64,000 bases of DNA from Promicromonospora citrea (GTDB lineage Bacteria > Actinomycetota > Actinomycetes > Actinomycetales > Cellulomonadaceae), in assembly GCF_013004695.1 (NCBI RefSeq), contig NZ_JABEMG010000001.1, positions 1-64,000 on the forward strand. Direction: 5' to 3'. The notes below the pieces were generated by a model that saw only the letters and a list, made by a program, of their open reading frames with translations, was not told the origin of the DNA and made no database searches. Shown here piece by piece: positions 61,491 through 64,000 of the stretch. Both the position numbers and the translations under genes were made by a program. Every line of letters begins with the position of its first letter. The stretch's first letter is position 1.

Positions 61491-62150
61491 TCACGAGGTG
61501 ACCAGCGGCGCCATTCCCGTCGCCCGCTCGACAGCACCCTCGAGGCCGCAGACCTCCAGCCAGTTGGCGAGCAGCCGGTGGCCGCCCTCCGTGAGCACCG
61601 ACTCGGGGTGGAACTGCACGCCGTGCAGCGGCAGCTCCCGGTGCTGCAGCCCCATCACGATGCCCGACGCCGTCGTGCCCGTGACCTCGAGCTCGTCCGG
61701 GACGCTCTCCGGCGTCACGGCGAGGGAGTGGTAGCGCGTCGCGGTGAACGGGTCCGGGAGGCCGCTGAGCACACCGTGCCCCTCGTGCTCCACGAGGCTC
61801 GTCTTGCCGTGCATGAGCTCGGGCGCGTGGGTGACGGTCGCACCGTAGACCTCGGCGAGCGCCTGGTGCCCCAGGCAGACGCCGAGCATCGGCGTCCGGC
61901 TGCGCGCGCACGCTCGGATGACGTCCTCCGAGGCCCCGGCGTCGGCCGGTGTGCCGGGCCCGGGGGAGACGAGCACGCCGTCGTAGGGCACGGAGGTGCC
62001 GTCGTCGTCGTAGCGGTAACGGCCGTCGGCGTCCGGAGCCGGCACGGCGTCGTTGCGGACGACGACCGTCTCGGCGCCGATCTGGTCGAGGTAGCCGACG
62101 ATCGTGTAGACGAACGAGTCGTAGTTGTCGACGACGAGGATGCGCGTCAT
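61491..62150 (-). CDS. Glutamine amidotransferase component II of anthranilate/4-amino-4-deoxychorismate synthase (TrpG/PabA)
   Basis: A 219-residue class I amidotransferase. Cys92 in GVCLGHQ is the nucleophile; His181 and Glu183 in VQFHPESVL complete the triad. ILVVDNYDSFVYTIVGYLDQ is the typical N-terminus. It supplies ammonia for folate (PABA) and possibly tryptophan synthesis; with no component I here, pabA and trpG cannot be distinguished. Its place beside pknB is conserved in actinobacteria. It lies nine bases after the 52-residue protein gene on the same strand and ends 43 bases from the convergent pknB. Confidence 0.92.
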   Translation of the reverse strand: MTRILVVDNYDSFVYTIVGYLDQIGAETVVVRNDAVPAPDADGRYRYDDDGTSVPYDGVLVSPGPGTPADAGASEDVIRACARSRTPMLGVCLGHQALAEVYGATVTHAPELMHGKTSLVEHEGHGVLSGLPDPFTATRYHSLAVTPESVPDELEVTGTTASGIVMGLQHRELPLHGVQFHPESVLTEGGHRLLANWLEVCGLEGAVERATGMAPLVTS

Positions 62151-62159
62151 GCAGGCATG

Positions 62160-62318
62160 CTACGCGCCGACCGTCGTGTCGTTGAACGGCATGTACTCGC
62201 TGAGCCAGGGGAAGAACTCCGTGAAGCACACGGCGATCACCCCGAACGCGAGCACGAGGCACACGAACGCCTTGAACCACCCCGGGCCGGGGATGGCCCG
62301 CCACAGCAGCCCGTACAT
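62160..62318 (-). CDS. 52-residue membrane protein coupled to sortase
   Basis: A very short gene giving 52 residues with one hydrophobic helix (about 14-35) and an acidic, aromatic C-terminal segment (TEFFPWLSEYMPFNDTTVGA). Its ATG overlaps the sortase stop by one base (TGATG), so it is co-translated with it. Similar small proteins follow sortase genes in this actinobacterial neighbourhood, but no function is known to me. Longer upstream starts in this frame are shadows of the sortase gene. Confidence 0.72.
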   Translation of the reverse strand: MYGLLWRAIPGPGWFKAFVCLVLAFGVIAVCFTEFFPWLSEYMPFNDTTVGA

Positions 62319-63148
62319 CAGCTCACCAGCTCCTTCGGCATGCCCTCGTCCACGGGCGCCCAGTAGTCGAGCTCGCCGTGCACGATGTACCGCTCGGTCG
62401 CGGAGAACATCGGGTGGCACGAGGTCAGCGTGATGAACCGCTGCGTGAGCTCGGGCATCTCCTGGTCCGCGGTGACGCCGGGCACCGGTGCGATCACCTC
62501 GACGTTCTGCGGGTAGACGATCTTCGACTCGGTCACCTTGTAGACGTACCAGGTGTCCTCGGTGCGGACCACGACGGCGTCGTCCGGCTTGAGCTCGGCG
62601 ATCTTGTTGAACGGCTTGCCGTACGTGGTGCGGTGCGCGGCGACCGCGAAGTTGCCGAGGTCACCCGGCATCGCGGTGCCGACGTAGTGGCCGATGCCGA
62701 TGGTGTCCAGCACGGTCGCCTTGTCGGTGCCCTCGGCGACGGGCTTGACGTAGTCGTCGCCGAAGCGGGGGATGTACATCTGCGCGAACAGGGTGCCGAC
62801 GCCGGGCTCCTCCATGACGGGCGGCGCGTCCCGGTGCTCCGTGACCGTCGCCGGCCCGGTCGGGGCGTTCTCCCAGTCCATCTCCGCGATGATCTCGTTC
62901 TGCGCACGGGCGCCCTCGACGTCCGTCCACCACAGCTGCCACACGACGAAGAGGCCGAGGACGATACCCGCCGTCACGAGCAGCTCGCCGAGCACGCCGA
63001 TCAGCCAGGCGACCGGCCGCATCGGGGTCGCACCGCCCTGCGGTCTGCGCGCGTTGCGGGGACCCATCCCGGACGGTCCCCGCCGGTACGCGATGGGGAA
63101 CACCTCCTGGGGCAGGGGCACGTCGTGGCCTGCCTGCGCGTGGGTCAT
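62318..63148 (-). CDS. Class E sortase
   Basis: A 276-residue membrane transpeptidase. A single transmembrane helix lies at about 42-65 and the sortase domain at about 110-276. His172 in VAAHRTTYG, Cys244 in LTSCHP and Arg253 in ATERYIVHG are the catalytic triad. Class E sortases attach proteins bearing LAXTG-type signals; no such substrate is encoded in the window. ATG 63148 overlaps the DUF881 stop by four bases. It is followed by the 52-residue membrane protein and the TrpG/PabA gene. Confidence 0.92.
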   Translation of the reverse strand: MTHAQAGHDVPLPQEVFPIAYRRGPSGMGPRNARRPQGGATPMRPVAWLIGVLGELLVTAGIVLGLFVVWQLWWTDVEGARAQNEIIAEMDWENAPTGPATVTEHRDAPPVMEEPGVGTLFAQMYIPRFGDDYVKPVAEGTDKATVLDTIGIGHYVGTAMPGDLGNFAVAAHRTTYGKPFNKIAELKPDDAVVVRTEDTWYVYKVTESKIVYPQNVEVIAPVPGVTADQEMPELTQRFITLTSCHPMFSATERYIVHGELDYWAPVDEGMPKELVS

Positions 63149-63957
63149 CCAAAGACCTCCGTACCCTCGGGAACCGTCGCGTGCTGCAGACCTCCACCGT
63201 CGTACGCGGGGAGGTCCAGGTGGTCGCTGCGCCGCACGTCCCAGCCGAGGTGCACCCACTCGACGTACTCGAGGTACGTCCGCACACCCTTCGACCGGTC
63301 GAGCGACGCCTCCATCTTCGCCGGGTCACCCACCGCCGTCACCTCGTAGGGGGGTGAGAACACCTTTCCGTGCAGCAGGAGGATGTTCCCGGAGCACCGG
63401 AACGCCGACGTCGACGTGACGCGCTCGCCCTGGAGCGTCATCGCCTCGGCACCGCCCGCCCACAGGGCGTTGATGACGTGCTGGAGGTCCTGCTGGTGCA
63501 CGACCAGGTCGTCGGGCTGCGGCTCGACACCGCCCGGTCCCGCGCCGACCGCCGTGGACGGCGCGTCGTCGAGCGTCACGGTGAGGCCGGGGCCGGAGAC
63601 GGGGAGCGACCCCGAGATGACGCCCTCGCGCTCCACGAGGGCGGGGTCGGGGGTGGGCACGGTGGTGCCCGTCCGGGCGGAGAGCGTCTCGATCTCCTGG
63701 TCGAGCCGCTCCGAGCGCTCGCTGAGCTCCGCGACGCGTGCCGTCTCGGTGTCCACGAGCTGGGCGAGGTCCTGCGGGTCCCGCGTGCCGGCGCCGCCGC
63801 CGTCGGCCAGGCGGGCGCTGGCACTGAACATGAGGCCCGCCAGCACGGCCACGCCGCCCACGCTGACCCACGAGCGCCAGCCGGCGTCGAGGGACGCGCG
63901 GAAGAAGCGTCGCGCCCCGCGTGCCGACGACCCCTGCGTCGGCTCGCCTCCGCTCAC
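63145..63957 (-). CDS. DUF881-family membrane protein
   Basis: A 270-residue protein with a basic N-terminus, one transmembrane helix (about 32-52), a coiled-coil segment (about 65-98, LVDTETARVAELSERSERLDQEIETLSARTG) and a DUF881 domain with LVVHQQDLQHVINALWAGGAEAMTLQGERV and FSPPYEVTAVGD. DUF881 is an actinobacterial family of uncertain role in division-linked gene clusters. GTG 63957 has GGAGGGG four bases upstream. Leads the sortase operon. The 43 bases beyond 63957 contain no visible gene. Confidence 0.9.
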   Translation of the reverse strand: MSGGEPTQGSSARGARRFFRASLDAGWRSWVSVGGVAVLAGLMFSASARLADGGGAGTRDPQDLAQLVDTETARVAELSERSERLDQEIETLSARTGTTVPTPDPALVEREGVISGSLPVSGPGLTVTLDDAPSTAVGAGPGGVEPQPDDLVVHQQDLQHVINALWAGGAEAMTLQGERVTSTSAFRCSGNILLLHGKVFSPPYEVTAVGDPAKMEASLDRSKGVRTYLEYVEWVHLGWDVRRSDHLDLPAYDGGGLQHATVPEGTEVFG

Positions 63958-64000
63958 GTGCCCCTCCTGCCACGATCGTCAAACCTGCGGACACGTCCGG

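Overview
The window is a very GC-rich stretch of an actinobacterial chromosome. GTG starts are common, operons are tightly coupled through 4-base ATGA/GTGA or 1-base TGATG overlaps, and signature actinobacterial genes are present: the fhaA-fhaB-pstP-rodA-pbpA-pknA-pknB island, a class E sortase with DUF881, ATPase-less sugar ABC importers and an F420-type LLM oxidoreductase. The protein set looks like Micrococcales, perhaps Cellulomonas or Promicromonospora relatives; the genus is an inference. I see no phage, insertion sequence, CRISPR array or clear large island. The most accessory-looking piece is a small nucleotidyltransferase/HEPN-like pair near 43.3-44.3 kb.

Layout. 0-8 kb: the tail of a proline-rich protein; an unusual membrane protein joining a sigma-region-4-like HTH, an anti-sigma-type zinc finger and a long PPG-repeat tail; the 23S rRNA methyltransferase RlmC; a coiled-coil M15 peptidase; a DinB-like protein; and a DrrAB-type ABC exporter coupled to a DUF2306 membrane protein and divergent from a TetR regulator. 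9-14 kb: 3-methyladenine glycosylase I, an LLM oxidoreductase, a TetR regulator, a NYN nuclease-like protein with two OST-HTH/LOTUS domains and an App1-like phosphatase. 14-20 kb: a LacI-controlled carbohydrate locus (binding protein, two permeases, LacI, family 2 glycosidase) with three CAACGTTG operators. 20-30 kb: acyltransferase, Tat-exported peptidoglycan amidase, metF behind a SAM riboswitch, a second ATPase-less sugar importer, secreted and membrane proteins, a ComB-like phosphatase, NUDIX hydrolase and a stand-alone LuxR HTH protein. 30-35 kb: the glycine cleavage operon gcvPTH behind a tandem glycine riboswitch.

35-51 kb is mixed housekeeping and accessory content: LysR, small membrane proteins, a VOC-family pseudogene, an EEP phosphatase, a PAS-ANTAR protein, an SDR, a secreted Ig-like protein, an aminotransferase, the NTase/HEPN pair, a coupled low-molecular-weight phosphatase/NmrA-like/hydrolase operon, a methyltransferase and anmK, followed by tRNA-Leu(CAG).

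51.8-64 kb is the conserved growth and division island. FhaA, FhaB, the PP2C phosphatase PstP, the SEDS protein RodA/FtsW, the class B penicillin-binding protein PbpA and two Ser/Thr kinases (the second with four PASTA repeats) are read rightward in nearly overlapping order. They meet a leftward operon of DUF881, sortase E, a 52-residue membrane protein and a TrpG/PabA amidotransferase. Together these would sense cell-wall state, phosphorylate and dephosphorylate targets, and drive polar or septal peptidoglycan synthesis.

A recurring regulatory feature is a NANNNT -10 hexamer ending 6-7 bases before the start codon at thirteen genes on both strands, which implies many leaderless mRNAs.
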